This document shows positions 53,914-62,317 of a stretch of 64,000 bases of DNA, piece after piece. This DNA is from Alloprevotella sp. GTDB lineage: Bacteria; Bacteroidota; Bacteroidia; Bacteroidales; Bacteroidaceae. Below the pieces are notes generated by a model that saw only the letters and a program-made list of their open reading frames with translations, was not told the DNA's origin and searched no databases. A program made the position numbers and the translations under genes. Location: assembly GCA_017476545.1 (NCBI GenBank), contig JAFUZP010000002.1, positions 78,322 through 142,321 on the forward strand, in the 5' to 3' direction. The stretch's first letter is position 1; every line of letters starts with the position of its first letter.

Positions 53914-55256
53914 ACCCCAAGAGATTAGTAGTGTTAGGCGCTGCGGAGAGCGGCATCGGTGCGGCCGTGTTGGCGCAGCGGCAGGGGTTTGATGTCTTTG
54001 TGTCCGACCGGGGGCGTATCAAGGACAGCTATAAGCGGCAACTGACCTCGCGCGGGCTTTCTTGGGAGGAGGGTCGGCATACCCCCGAGCTTATCCTCAA
54101 TGCGGATGAAGTCGTGAAAAGCCCCGGTATCCCCGACACGGCACCGATTGTCGCCCAGTTGCATGAGCGCCATATCCCCGTCATCAGCGAGATAGAGTTC
54201 GCCGGGCGGTATTCCAACGCGAAGATGCTGTGCATTACGGGCAGCAACGGGAAGACGACCACGACCTCCCTCATCTACCATATACTGAAAAAGGGCGGTT
54301 TCAACGTAGGTTTGGCCGGCAATATCGGGCGGAGCCTTGCGCTGCAAGTTGCCGAAGGGGACGCTTACGACTGGTATGTGCTGGAGATATCCTCCTTCCA
54401 GCTGGACGGCATGTTTGCATTCCGGGCCGATATCGCTGTGTTGCTGAACATCACCCCTGACCATCTCGACCGTTACGGCTTCGAGATGCAGAACTATGTG
54501 GACTCCAAGATGCGCCTCCTCCGCAACCAGCGGGCCGAAGACAGCTTTATTTATTGGGCGCAGGACGAGTATATCCCCGCCGAGCTCGTGCGCCTCGCCC
54601 CTGCCTCCCGGCTATTGCCTTTCTCCGACGCGCCGCAGGAGGGTGCTGCCGCCTTTGTGCAGGACGGTATCCTCACGTCATCAGCCCCTGCCGCCCCCTT
54701 CTCCGTGCCCGTCGGGGAGTTGTCGCTCCGCGGACGCCACAACCTGCGTAACTGTATGGCCGCAGTCTTGGCCGCGCAGCGTGCAGGAGTTCCTGCTGAA
54801 GCCATACGTGCCGCCCTCTCGGATTTCCCCGGCGTGGAGCATAGGCTGGAGTTTGCCGGCAGTGTCGGCGGCGTAACCTATATCAACGACTCGAAGGCGA
54901 CGAACGTGGATGCCTGCTATTGTGCGCTCGACAGCGTGGATACGCCGGTCGTCCTCATCCTTGGCGGACTCGATAAAGGCAACGACTATTCCGCTATAGC
55001 CCCCCTGGTGCGTGCCAAGTGCCGTGCGCTCGTCTTCCTCGGTGCGGACAATGCGAAGCTGCACAGTTTCTTCGATGGTTTCGGGCTGCCAGTGCGCGAC
55101 ACGTCCGCTATGGCGGACTGCGTGGCGGCATGCGCCGAGCTGGCCCGCCCTGGCGACACCGTGCTGCTCAGCCCCTGCTGTGCCAGCTTTGACCTCTTCG
55201 CGAACATGGGCGACCGGGGGAGGCAGTTCAAGGACTGCGTCCGCAACCTGCAATAA
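53910..55256 (+). CDS. murD: UDP-MurNAc-L-alanine:D-glutamate ligase
   Basis: A 448-residue cytoplasmic Mur ligase adding D-glutamate. N-terminal Rossmann VVLGAAESGIGAAVLAQRQG, ATP loop CITGSNGKTTTTSLIYHIL, ISSFQLDGM, LNITPDHLDRYG and C-terminal FINDSKATN-like motif (TYINDSKATNVDACYCALDS) and LSPCCASFDLFANMGDRG all fit MurD. Length is normal. It overlaps mraY at its start and is followed 15 bp later by ftsW, all in one operon. Confidence 0.96.
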   Translation: MNPKRLVVLGAAESGIGAAVLAQRQGFDVFVSDRGRIKDSYKRQLTSRGLSWEEGRHTPELILNADEVVKSPGIPDTAPIVAQLHERHIPVISEIEFAGRYSNAKMLCITGSNGKTTTTSLIYHILKKGGFNVGLAGNIGRSLALQVAEGDAYDWYVLEISSFQLDGMFAFRADIAVLLNITPDHLDRYGFEMQNYVDSKMRLLRNQRAEDSFIYWAQDEYIPAELVRLAPASRLLPFSDAPQEGAAAFVQDGILTSSAPAAPFSVPVGELSLRGRHNLRNCMAAVLAAQRAGVPAEAIRAALSDFPGVEHRLEFAGSVGGVTYINDSKATNVDACYCALDSVDTPVVLILGGLDKGNDYSAIAPLVRAKCRALVFLGADNAKLHSFFDGFGLPVRDTSAMADCVAACAELARPGDTVLLSPCCASFDLFANMGDRGRQFKDCVRNLQ

Positions 55257-55271
55257 CCAAAAGATAAGGCG

Positions 55272-56528
55272 ATGAAGATACGTAACTTGTTCAAAGGCGA
55301 CCTCGTTATCTGGGTTATCTACTTCTTCCTGTGCATGGTTTCCCTCGTAGAGGTATTCAGCGCGGCCAGCACCCTGACCTACAAGTCCGGGAGCTTCTGG
55401 GATCCGCTCATCAAGCAGGCCATTTTCCTTGGCGTGGGGACGGTCATCGTGATAGTCATACACAATATTCCCTGCCGCTTCTTCAAGATTCTCCCCCTGC
55501 TGCTCATTCCGATTTCTATCTTCCTGCTGTTGTGGGTACTCCTATTCGGGGGAAGCATCAACGGGGCGGAGCGTTGGATCAGTTGGGGCTTCCTGCAGTT
55601 CCAGCCCTCCGAGATAGCCAAGGGGGCTGTCGTCGTAGCCGTCGCCCTCATCCTGGCCCGGATGCAGCGCGAGGAGGGTGCCGACCGCCAGGCCTTTAAG
55701 AACATCCTCCTCGTAGCGGGGGTTATCTGCCTGCTCATCGCCTCGCAGAATCTCTCCACCGCCCTGCTGCTCGCCGGTGTGGTGTATCTGATGATGATTA
55801 TCGGCCGTGTGCCGGGCGTACTCATGGCGAAGCTCACCGGCCTGGCCGCCGTGATTATCGTAGCCCTCTCGTCCCTGATACTGCTCTCCCCCAACGACAG
55901 CTTCGTCTTCAGGCAGCCCGGCATGGGGCGCGCCCTGACCTGGAAGAACCGCCTGCTGAACCACGGGAACGAGGGCGAGCGCAACGCGAAGGACTACGAG
56001 GTGACGGACAAGAACGCGCAGCGCGACCATGCCAACATAGCCATCGCCACGAGCAACATCATCGGCCGCGGGCCGGGAAATTCCGTGCAGCGCGACTTCC
56101 TCAGCCAGGCCTACAGCGACTTCATCTATGCCATCATCATCGAGGAGATGGGCCTGCCCGGAGCCGTGGCGGTGCTGCTGCTCTACATCGTCCTGCTCGT
56201 GCGGGCCGGGCGCATCGCGAGCCGCTGCGAGCGCAACTTCCCGGCCTTCCTCGTGATGGGGCTCGCGTTGCTGCTCGTCACGCAGGCCCTGCTGAACATG
56301 ATGGTGGCTACGGGCCTCTTCCCCGTGACCGGGCAGCCGCTGCCCCTCATCAGCCGCGGCGGCACGAGCACCATCATCACCTGCGTCTATGTGGGGATGA
56401 TACTCTCCGTGAGCCGCTACGCCCGCCGCGCCAAGGTGGCGAGCGACCCCTTCGCCCCCGGGCGTAAGGGGAGGGCGGCCGTGCAGCAGGTGCAGGCCGA
56501 GCCCGACCGGCTCGGACCCCTCGTCTGA
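55272..56528 (+). CDS. ftsW: Septal peptidoglycan glycosyltransferase FtsW
   Basis: A 418-residue SEDS-family membrane protein with about ten membrane segments. It has NGAERWISWGFLQFQPSEIA near the middle (the catalytic-side SEDS motif), GPGNSVQRDFLSQAYSDFIY and the C-terminal TGQPLPLISRGGTSTIITC. SEDS proteins polymerise glycan from lipid II together with FtsI. Its place after murD supports FtsW rather than RodA. It is the last dcw gene here: murG, murC, ftsQ, ftsA and ftsZ, which commonly follow in related bacteria, are absent and replaced by palindrome arrays. Confidence 0.93.
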   Translation: MKIRNLFKGDLVIWVIYFFLCMVSLVEVFSAASTLTYKSGSFWDPLIKQAIFLGVGTVIVIVIHNIPCRFFKILPLLLIPISIFLLLWVLLFGGSINGAERWISWGFLQFQPSEIAKGAVVVAVALILARMQREEGADRQAFKNILLVAGVICLLIASQNLSTALLLAGVVYLMMIIGRVPGVLMAKLTGLAAVIIVALSSLILLSPNDSFVFRQPGMGRALTWKNRLLNHGNEGERNAKDYEVTDKNAQRDHANIAIATSNIIGRGPGNSVQRDFLSQAYSDFIYAIIIEEMGLPGAVAVLLLYIVLLVRAGRIASRCERNFPAFLVMGLALLLVTQALLNMMVATGLFPVTGQPLPLISRGGTSTIITCVYVGMILSVSRYARRAKVASDPFAPGRKGRAAVQQVQAEPDRLGPLV

Positions 56529-56561
56529 GGCTCCCGGCGGGGGGCTATATGTACCCGGGAC

Positions 56562-56622
56562 AGGAAGCTTAACTTCCTAGCGTAGGAAGTTAAGCTTCCT
56601 CGGCGAGGAAGTTAAGCTTCCT
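56562..56622. repeat. AGGAAG palindrome array, copy 1 (three units, 22-bp period)
   Basis: AGGAAGCTTAACTTCCT at 56562-56578, then AGGAAGTTAAGCTTCCT at 56584-56600 and 56606-56622. Spacers are five bases and variable. The same three units in the same order return at 58335-58395. Confidence 0.9.
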
Positions 56623-56643
56623 GTTTGGAGGTGGCGCGGCGCT

Positions 56644-56745
56644 TATCCCTGCGGTCAGTCATTCTTAACCCTCGGGTTACTTTTTCCTGACCGCAGGGTT
56701 AGGAAGAACTGACCCTGCGGTTAGGATTACCTCTGCCCGCAGATA
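56644..56745. repeat. Phased palindrome array 5 (four clear units, one weak)
   Basis: TATCCCTGCGGTCA, TAACCCTCGGGTTA, TGACCGCAGGGTTA and TGACCCTGCGGTTA with centres at 56650.5, 56672.5, 56694.5 and 56716.5. A weak fifth (TCTGCCCGCAGA) is near 56737.5. It ends just before the leader D promoter. Confidence 0.85.
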
Positions 56746-56759
56746 ATCCCCGCCCGGCC

Positions 56760-56790
56760 TTGGCCGTTTGGGAATGTTTCCCTACCTTTG
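56760..56790 (+). promoter_or_regulatory. Promoter of leader cassette D
   Basis: TTGG (56760-56763), a 19-bp spacer and TACCTTTG (56783-56790). Confidence 0.75.
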
Positions 56791-56813
56791 CAGCCGTAAC
56801 CAGTAACTTGAAG

Positions 56814-56939
56814 ATGCCTTACGCGTATATATATAATATAGGTATAGTGGCTTCCGCTCAGGCGGATGCCGACTTAGCCCGTATTTACTGGGCGGGAAGA
56901 GCCCGAATTACCCCCCCGTACGCTCTGGGAATCAAGTAG
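56814..56939 (+). CDS. Conserved 41-codon small ORF, leader cassette D
   Basis: The frame reads MPYAYIYNIGIVASAQADAD, then LARIYWAGRARITPPYALGIK, to TAG at 56937-56939. Compared with copy A, about 7 codons change silently and about 11 change the residue, with no indel. The first hairpin is TCCGC-TCAG-GCGGA here. One base of the ACTTGAT/ATCAAGT pairing is lost (ACTTGAA). It lies between its promoter and a terminator and is followed by protein D and an HU-like gene. Coding status is not settled. Confidence 0.5.
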   Translation: MPYAYIYNIGIVASAQADADLARIYWAGRARITPPYALGIK

Positions 56940-56965
56940 TTACAGACATATACGCATGCATTGAG

Positions 56966-57008
56966 CGGCGCACTGCGCCCCCTTCGGAGGGGTGTGGTGC
57001 GCCGTTTT
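56966..57008 (+). terminator. Terminator/attenuator of leader D
   Basis: CGGCGCAC pairs with GTGCGCCG around GCGCCCC/GGGGTGT, then TTTT; nearly identical to copy C. Confidence 0.7.
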
Positions 57009-57042
57009 GTGTGTATCAGCCTAAGTCCAACAGCCCCCAAAG

Positions 57043-57073
57043 CCCCCCTCCCGTCCCCCCCGGGAAGGGGCGG
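57043..57073. repeat. C-rich/G-rich extragenic hairpin repeat
   Basis: Third copy of the element at 6304 and 24609, slightly degenerate on the G-rich arm. Confidence 0.55.
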
Positions 57074-57136
57074 CTTGGGATGGTGTGAGCGGTAAGAAAC
57101 CAATTCCTATTATATACAAATTAAAAGAACAAAGCA

Positions 57137-57820
57137 ATGAAGAACGAAACGAAACTTGACGGCGCGCTGTGCGCCGGTGTAGGTACTGCGGATGCCGCGC
57201 AGGCGGCTCCCGCGAGCGGTAAGAAGAAGTACGTGAGTCCGACGATGCAGGTCATCCCGCTGGGCCCGCAGCGGATGCTGGCGACGAGCGGGGTGTCCGG
57301 GCCGCCCGTGCAGGTTACCCTTACGCCGATGGGGTTTGACTACTATATCCCGTTATTTCATTGTGTAGACGGAAACTCCGTAGCCTCTTATGACGGCGAT
57401 GGATATGATTGCTCAAGTGCTGTAAACATTGGTGCACATGGCTGGGATTTCAAGTGCGGTGACCTCGGGAGCTCTTTCATGAGCAAGTATGCGACCTCGG
57501 TGACAGCCCTGCGCAACTATGCGGACAGCAGGACCGACTGCTCGCTCATCACCGTCTACTGGACCCCCGCTGATTTCAGGTTGCTCTGCGGCCCCGGGAG
57601 GTTAGAAGTACCGAGCCCCATACCGGTTGTCAGCTTCGGCGATGGGGTGGACTGGACTGCGTCGGACTTCTTCGCCAATGCGCAGTTCGACGCTTGCTCC
57701 GGCGACGGGAGAACTTTCAGCGGTACGTACGACGGGCGCAGGTTCGAGGGCACGATAGAGTATATGGACTACGTCGGGGGAGGCAATAGCAAAGGGATTC
57801 AGACCATCGAATTGTTCTAA
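57137..57820 (+). CDS. Leader-cassette protein D, unknown function
   Basis: A 227-residue protein, the longest of the three paralogues. The N-terminus KKKYVSPTMQVIPLGPQRML then ATSGVSGPPVQVTL nearly equals protein C at DNA level, with mainly silent differences. The centre is unique, with several cysteines and aromatic residues (YYIPLFHCVDGNSVASYDGD). The C-terminal block returns to DWTASDFFANAQFDA and FSGTYDGRRFEGTIEY. No signal peptide or membrane segment is seen. It is followed 42 bp later by an HU-like gene without an obvious new promoter, so the two are probably cotranscribed. The function is unknown. Confidence 0.8.
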   Translation: MKNETKLDGALCAGVGTADAAQAAPASGKKKYVSPTMQVIPLGPQRMLATSGVSGPPVQVTLTPMGFDYYIPLFHCVDGNSVASYDGDGYDCSSAVNIGAHGWDFKCGDLGSSFMSKYATSVTALRNYADSRTDCSLITVYWTPADFRLLCGPGRLEVPSPIPVVSFGDGVDWTASDFFANAQFDACSGDGRTFSGTYDGRRFEGTIEYMDYVGGGNSKGIQTIELF

Positions 57821-57862
57821 TAAATAATTAATGTCAAACCAAGTAATTAAACGAGAGAAACT

Positions 57863-58297
57863 ATGAGCTATCCCTATGTTACGCGGGCCATCAAGAACCC
57901 GCAGACGAAAGAGCTGGGCTACTACGTGCAGGCCGCGCCGCAGCGCTCCGTGGATCTGGACACGCTGGCGAACCGCGTCGAGAAGCGCTCCACGGTGAGC
58001 CTGCCGGACGTGAAGGCGGTGCTGGCCGCACTGGAGTTCGAGATAATCGAGGCGCTGAAGGACGGCCGCACGGTGCGGCTGGGCGACCTGGGCTCGTTCT
58101 ACACGCGGCTGAAGAGCGACCGTGCCGCCACGCAGGAGGAGTGCTGGGAGCTGGGCGCGAGCCTGGTGAAGCACGTGACGATGTGCTTCCAGCGCTCGCG
58201 GAAGATAAGCGACGAGCTCCGCCCCGCCCGCCTCGGGCTGTACGCGAGCGACGCGGAGGAGGAGCGCAAGGTGGCCGCCGGCTTCAAGAAGGGCTGA
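57863..58297 (+). CDS. HU-like DNA-binding protein
   Basis: A 144-residue cytoplasmic protein. It fits the Bacteroidetes HU-like (HU-HIG type) DNA-binding family: an N-terminal extension (YPYVTRAIKNPQTKELGYYV), then the HU core STVSLPDVKAVLAALEFEII and LKDGRTVRLGDLGSFYTRLK, where the R-L-x-x-L-G-S/T-F motif precedes the DNA-binding arm. A C-terminal tail rich in E and K follows. Known relatives bind and bend DNA. It is bracketed, together with cassette D, by the two AGGAAG arrays, which raises the idea that it binds such arrays; that is speculation. Confidence 0.85.
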   Translation: MSYPYVTRAIKNPQTKELGYYVQAAPQRSVDLDTLANRVEKRSTVSLPDVKAVLAALEFEIIEALKDGRTVRLGDLGSFYTRLKSDRAATQEECWELGASLVKHVTMCFQRSRKISDELRPARLGLYASDAEEERKVAAGFKKG

Positions 58298-58334
58298 CCG
58301 CCGCCCCGACAGCCTCTCTGTATATCCCCCCAGG

Positions 58335-58395
58335 AGGAAGCTTAACTTCCTCGCCTAGGAAGTTAAGCTTCCTGCGCGAGGAAGTTAAGCTTCCT
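58335..58395. repeat. AGGAAG palindrome array, copy 2 (three units, 22-bp period)
   Basis: AGGAAGCTTAACTTCCT at 58335-58351, then AGGAAGTTAAGCTTCCT at 58357-58373 and 58379-58395. The palindromes are identical to copy 1 but the five-base spacers differ (CGCCT, GCGCG against AGCGT, CGGCG). A shared GGAGGTGGCG follows both. Confidence 0.9.
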
Positions 58396-58509
58396 GTCTG
58401 GAGGTGGCGGGCTGCCTCCCCCGGGGGGCTCCGTGGCGCTCGGGTGCGGGGAGGCTCCCGGGGGGAAAGAAATTCGGGCGGTATGTGCGCCTCATTCGGA
58501 AAAAATGCC

Positions 58510-58517
58510 TACCTTTG
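58510..58517 (+). promoter_or_regulatory. -7 element of acyl-CoA ligase gene
   Basis: TACCTTTG about 70 bp before the start at 58586; no clear -33 box. Confidence 0.5.
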
Positions 58518-58585
58518 GCAGGTATAATTCCGCAGGAGGGGGGCTACGGCACGTTCCTCCCGGCGGCCTAAACACGCAGACGACC

Positions 58586-60418
58586 ATGTTAAACAATGCA
58601 CACCTCTCCGTCCTGGTCCACGAACAGGCCCGTAAGTACGGGGAGAAGACAGTACTGAGCTACCGCGACGATGCCAGCGGCGCGTGGCTTCCCTGGAGTT
58701 GGAACCGGCTGGCGCAGACAGTGACGGACGTGTCCCGCGCGCTGCTCTCGCTGGGGGTGGCGGAGCAGGAGCGCATCGCGGTGTTCTCGCAGAACAAGCC
58801 GGAGTGCTACGCCGTGGCCTTCGGCGGCTATGCGGTGAAGGCGGTGACGGTGCCGTTCTACCCGACGAGCAGCGGCGCGCAGGTGACGTATATGATGAAC
58901 GACGGCGAGGTGCGCTTCGTCTTCGTCGGGGAGCAGGCCCAGTACGACACGATGTTCCAGGTGCTCTCACTCTGCCATACGCTTGAGCGCGTCGTCATCT
59001 TCGACCGCTCGGTCGTGCGCCGCGAGGAGGACCGCTTCTCGATGTACCTGGACGAATTCCTCACCCTCGGCGGCGAGGAACAGGATGCGGAGATAGCGCG
59101 GCGGCAGGCCGCGGCGAGTTTCGATGACATGGCGGACATCCTCTACACGAGCGGGACGACGGGTAACTCGAAGGGGGTCATCATGACCTACCGCATGTAC
59201 CACGCGGCCCTGGAGGGGAACGACGCCACGTTGCCGGTGACCGAGGAGGATGTCATCCTGAACTTCCTGCCGCTGACGCACGTCTTTGAGCGGGCCTGGT
59301 CGTACCTGTGCCTGGCCGAGGGCTGCCATCTGGCGGTGAACCTGCGGCCGCAGGACGTGCAGCGCTCGCTGCAAGAGGTGCGGCCCACGTGCATGGCTTC
59401 CGTGCCACGCTTCTGGGAGAAAGTCTATCAGGGCGTGCAGGAGAAGATCGCCACCGCCTCCCCCGTGCAGCGCCGCCTCATGCAGAGCGCACTGGCTACG
59501 GGCATCCGCTACTGGACGGAGTATGCCTCGAAGCAGCTGCCCGCCCCGCCCGCGCTGCGCCTGAAGTACCGCCTCTATGATCGGACGGTCTATAAACTCC
59601 TGCGCCGTACGCTGGGTCTGGACCGCGGCAATTTCTTCCCGACGGCGGGGGCTGCGGTGTCCCCGGAGGTAGAGAAGTTCGTCCATGCCGTGGGCATCTA
59701 CATGATGGTGGGCTACGGCTTGACGGAGTCCACGGCTACGGTGACGAACGACAATATGGACAAGCCCAATACGCTGGGCTCCATCGGGCGGCCGTTGCCC
59801 GGCTTGGAAATAAAGATAGGGGAGAACGACGAAATCCTCCTGCGCGGCGACACCATCATGCCCGGCTACTTCCGCAAGGAGACCTCCACGAAGGCGGTCA
59901 TCGATGCGGACGGCTGGTTCCACACGGGCGACGCGGGATACTTCAAGAACGGTGAGCTCTATCTGAAGGAACGCATCAAGGACCTCTTCAAGACCTCCAA
60001 CGGGAAGTACGTGGCCCCACAGATGATAGAGTCCAAGCTGACCATAGACCGCTACATAGAGCAGTGTGTCATCGTGGCGGACAAGCGGAAGTTCGTCAGC
60101 GCCCTCATCGTGCCAAACTACCAACTGCTGGAGGACTTCGCCAAGGCGGAGGGCTTCGCGGCGGAAGTGACCACCCGCGAGCAGCTATGCGCCCACCCCC
60201 GCATACACCGCCTGGTGGCCGAGCGCATCGACACGCTGCAGCAGGACCTTGCGCACTATGAGCAGGTGAAGCACTTCCTGCTCCTCGCCGAGCCCTTTAC
60301 CATGGAGGGCGGTGAGCTGACCAATACGCTGAAGGTGAAGCGCGGCGTCGTCTGCGAACGCTATGCGGCGCGCATTGACCAACTCTACGAGGAGGCCGAG
60401 CGGAGCTTCAAGGCCTGA
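58586..60418 (+). CDS. Long-chain fatty acid-CoA ligase (AMP-binding)
   Basis: A 610-residue adenylate-forming enzyme that activates fatty acids to acyl-CoA through acyl-AMP. The ATP motif ILYTSGTTGNSKGVIMTY, the central GYGLTESTATVTNDN, and the hinge/motor region DGWFHTGDAGYFKNGELYLK and ERIKDLFKTSNGKYVAPQMI are present. The layout resembles long-chain ligases (FadD/ACSL type), often membrane-associated. The start at 58586 follows a -7 element; the 51-residue upstream extension runs through the promoter. Single gene; followed by prfB 61 bp later with its own -7 element. Confidence 0.93.
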   Translation: MLNNAHLSVLVHEQARKYGEKTVLSYRDDASGAWLPWSWNRLAQTVTDVSRALLSLGVAEQERIAVFSQNKPECYAVAFGGYAVKAVTVPFYPTSSGAQVTYMMNDGEVRFVFVGEQAQYDTMFQVLSLCHTLERVVIFDRSVVRREEDRFSMYLDEFLTLGGEEQDAEIARRQAAASFDDMADILYTSGTTGNSKGVIMTYRMYHAALEGNDATLPVTEEDVILNFLPLTHVFERAWSYLCLAEGCHLAVNLRPQDVQRSLQEVRPTCMASVPRFWEKVYQGVQEKIATASPVQRRLMQSALATGIRYWTEYASKQLPAPPALRLKYRLYDRTVYKLLRRTLGLDRGNFFPTAGAAVSPEVEKFVHAVGIYMMVGYGLTESTATVTNDNMDKPNTLGSIGRPLPGLEIKIGENDEILLRGDTIMPGYFRKETSTKAVIDADGWFHTGDAGYFKNGELYLKERIKDLFKTSNGKYVAPQMIESKLTIDRYIEQCVIVADKRKFVSALIVPNYQLLEDFAKAEGFAAEVTTREQLCAHPRIHRLVAERIDTLQQDLAHYEQVKHFLLLAEPFTMEGGELTNTLKVKRGVVCERYAARIDQLYEEAERSFKA

Positions 60419-60464
60419 GGCCAATCTCACCCCGCTCTATGCCGCCTTATCCCCCGGAATTTTG

Positions 60465-60472
60465 TACATTTG
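60465..60472 (+). promoter_or_regulatory. -7 element of prfB
   Basis: TACATTTG only 7 bp before the ATG at 60480, implying a very short 5' UTR. Confidence 0.45.
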
Positions 60473-60479
60473 CACCGCT

Positions 60480-61601
60480 ATGATTACGACAGACCAACTG
60501 AAAGAAGCCAAGGGGCGCGTGGAGGCTCTCCACCGCTACCTCAACATAGACGCCCGTAAGGTGGAACTGGAGGAGGAGCAGCTGCGCACGCAGGCTCCCG
60601 ACTTCTGGGACGATGCCAAGCGGGCCGAGGAGCAGATGCGCAAAGTCAAGTCCATAGAGAAGTGGATTACCGGCTATAACGAAGTGTGCGGGCTTGTGGG
60701 CGAGCTGGAGCTTGCCTTGGAGTTCCACAGGGACGGCATGGTGACGGAGGAGGAGGTGGACGAGGCGTACGCCAAGACCCTTGAGGCCCTGGAAGCCTTG
60801 GAACTCAAGAATATGCTCCGGCAGGAAGAGGACGTGATGGACTGCGTGCTGAAGATTAACTCCGGGGCAGGCGGCACTGAGAGCCAGGACTGGGCGCAGA
60901 TGCTTATGAGAATGTACCTCCGCTACGCCGAGGCGCACGGCTACCGCACACGCATCAGTAACTTGCAGGATGGTGACGAGGCCGGAATCAAGACTTGCAC
61001 GGTGGAGATTGAGGGCGAGTTCGCCTACGGATACCTCAAGAGCGAGAGCGGCGTCCACCGCCTCGTCCGCGTGAGCCCCTACAACGCGCAGGGGAAGCGC
61101 ATGACGAGCTTCGCATCGGTCTTCGTCACGCCGTTGGTGGACGATAAGATTGAAGTGTACGTGGACCCCTCGAAAATCAGCTGGGACACATTCCGCAGTT
61201 CAGGAGCTGGCGGGCAGAACGTGAACAAGGTGGAAACCGGCGTGCGCCTGCGCTATATGTACACCGACCCCGATACGGGCGAGACGGAGGAGATACTCAT
61301 CGAGAACACCGAGAGCCGCAAGCAGCTTGAGAACCGCGAGAACGCGATGCGCCTGCTGCGTTCGCAGCTCTACGACCGCGCCTTGCAGAAACGGCGGGCC
61401 GAGCAGGCGAAGATTGAGGCCGGGAAAAAGAAGATAGAGTGGGGCAGCCAGATACGCAGCTACGTATTCGATGACCGCCGCGTGAAGGACCACCGCACCG
61501 GCTACCAGACAAGCGACGTCGGCGGCGTGATGGACGGGAAACTGGACGGCTTCATCAAGGCCTACCTGATGGAGTTCGCCGGAGATACGGAAGCGGAATA
61601 A
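60480..61601 (+). CDS. prfB: Peptide chain release factor 2
   Basis: A 373-residue translation termination factor recognising UGA and UAA. The catalytic GGQ is in SSGAGGQNVNKVETGVRL. The codon-recognition SPF-type motif reads SPY here (VSPYNAQGKRMTSFASVFV). The frame is continuous from MITTDQLKEAKG; the in-frame UGA and slippery CUU that many bacteria use for +1 frameshift autoregulation are absent. The ORF could open further upstream, but the -7 element sets the start. It heads a cluster with a small membrane protein and a CYTH gene. Confidence 0.95.
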   Translation: MITTDQLKEAKGRVEALHRYLNIDARKVELEEEQLRTQAPDFWDDAKRAEEQMRKVKSIEKWITGYNEVCGLVGELELALEFHRDGMVTEEEVDEAYAKTLEALEALELKNMLRQEEDVMDCVLKINSGAGGTESQDWAQMLMRMYLRYAEAHGYRTRISNLQDGDEAGIKTCTVEIEGEFAYGYLKSESGVHRLVRVSPYNAQGKRMTSFASVFVTPLVDDKIEVYVDPSKISWDTFRSSGAGGQNVNKVETGVRLRYMYTDPDTGETEEILIENTESRKQLENRENAMRLLRSQLYDRALQKRRAEQAKIEAGKKKIEWGSQIRSYVFDDRRVKDHRTGYQTSDVGGVMDGKLDGFIKAYLMEFAGDTEAE

Positions 61602-61626
61602 CCGAAAATCAAAATACCGATTAGTT

Positions 61627-61764
61627 ATGAGTCAAAAGGCAAAACTTAAGAAGCAAGCCCGCGAGGCACGCCAGGAACGGCAGGCCAAGCGGGTCGTTCT
61701 GGGCATCTGCATCGCACTGGTCGTGCTGGCAGTGCTCTTCCTCGGCCTGGCCGCCATGATGTAA
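61627..61764 (+). CDS. 45-residue single-span membrane protein
   Basis: The frame from ATG 61627 to TAA 61762-61764 encodes MSQKAKLKKQAREARQERQA, then KRVVLGICIALVVLAVLFLG and LAAMM. The first 22 residues are strongly basic and helical, and the rest is one membrane segment, so it is probably a small inner-membrane protein with a cytoplasmic N-terminus. It lies 25 bp after prfB and 9 bp before the CYTH gene, consistent with an operon. I do not recognise a family. Coding is supported by the tight packing, AT-rich start region and clean amphipathic/hydrophobic layout. Confidence 0.7.
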   Translation: MSQKAKLKKQAREARQERQAKRVVLGICIALVVLAVLFLGLAAMM

Positions 61765-61773
61765 TCCGCGCCC

Positions 61774-62244
61774 ATGCCGCTTGAGATTGAGAGGAAATTC
61801 CTGGTAGCGGGAGACTATAAGTCCCTCGCCACCTCGCACAGCCGTATCTTGCAGGGCTACATCTGTAGCGGGCGCGGCCGGACGGTGCGCGTGCGCCTGC
61901 GGGGCGACTGCGGTTACCTGACCATCAAAGGCCCCTCCGCCGACGGTGGCCTTTCCCGCTACGAGTTCGAGAAGGAAATCACGGTGGACGAAGCCCTCTC
62001 GCTGATGGCACTCTGTGAGCCGGGCATCATCGACAAGGAGCGTTGGCTCGTACCGTTCGGCGGGCATGTCTTTGAGGTGGATGAGTTCCACGGCACGAAC
62101 GAAGGACTCGTTGTGGCCGAGGTAGAACTAGGAAGTCCAGATGAGGCCGTGGAGCTTCCGCCCTTCATCGCACAGGAAGTGACTGGCGACCGGCGCTACT
62201 ACAACGCTTCGCTCCGGGTATATCCCTATCGCGATTGGGGCTGA
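61774..62244 (+). CDS. CYTH-domain protein (triphosphate tunnel enzyme)
   Basis: A 156-residue cytoplasmic protein of the CYTH superfamily. The N-terminal PLEIERKFLV contains the E-x-E-x-K motif; basic strands TVRVRLRGDCGYLTIKG and the acidic strands ALSLMALCEPGI, FEVDEFHGTNEGLVVAEVEL line the tunnel that binds a triphosphate and metal. Known bacterial members hydrolyse inorganic triphosphate or nucleoside triphosphates; which applies here is not clear. The start is 9 bp after the small membrane protein gene. Confidence 0.92.
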   Translation: MPLEIERKFLVAGDYKSLATSHSRILQGYICSGRGRTVRVRLRGDCGYLTIKGPSADGGLSRYEFEKEITVDEALSLMALCEPGIIDKERWLVPFGGHVFEVDEFHGTNEGLVVAEVELGSPDEAVELPPFIAQEVTGDRRYYNASLRVYPYRDWG

Positions 62245-62317
62245 TGCCCGTCCGGTCTGCCGGACGCTCGGTGGCGGCGTATTCCTGCGGCTTTCCCTTC
62301 ATAAAACCTCGTGGACC

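Noticed and set aside
60480-60600. Programmed +1 frameshift in prfB
   Set aside because: The frame is continuous from the start codon and has neither the slippery CUU nor the in-frame UGA, so there is no frameshift control here.
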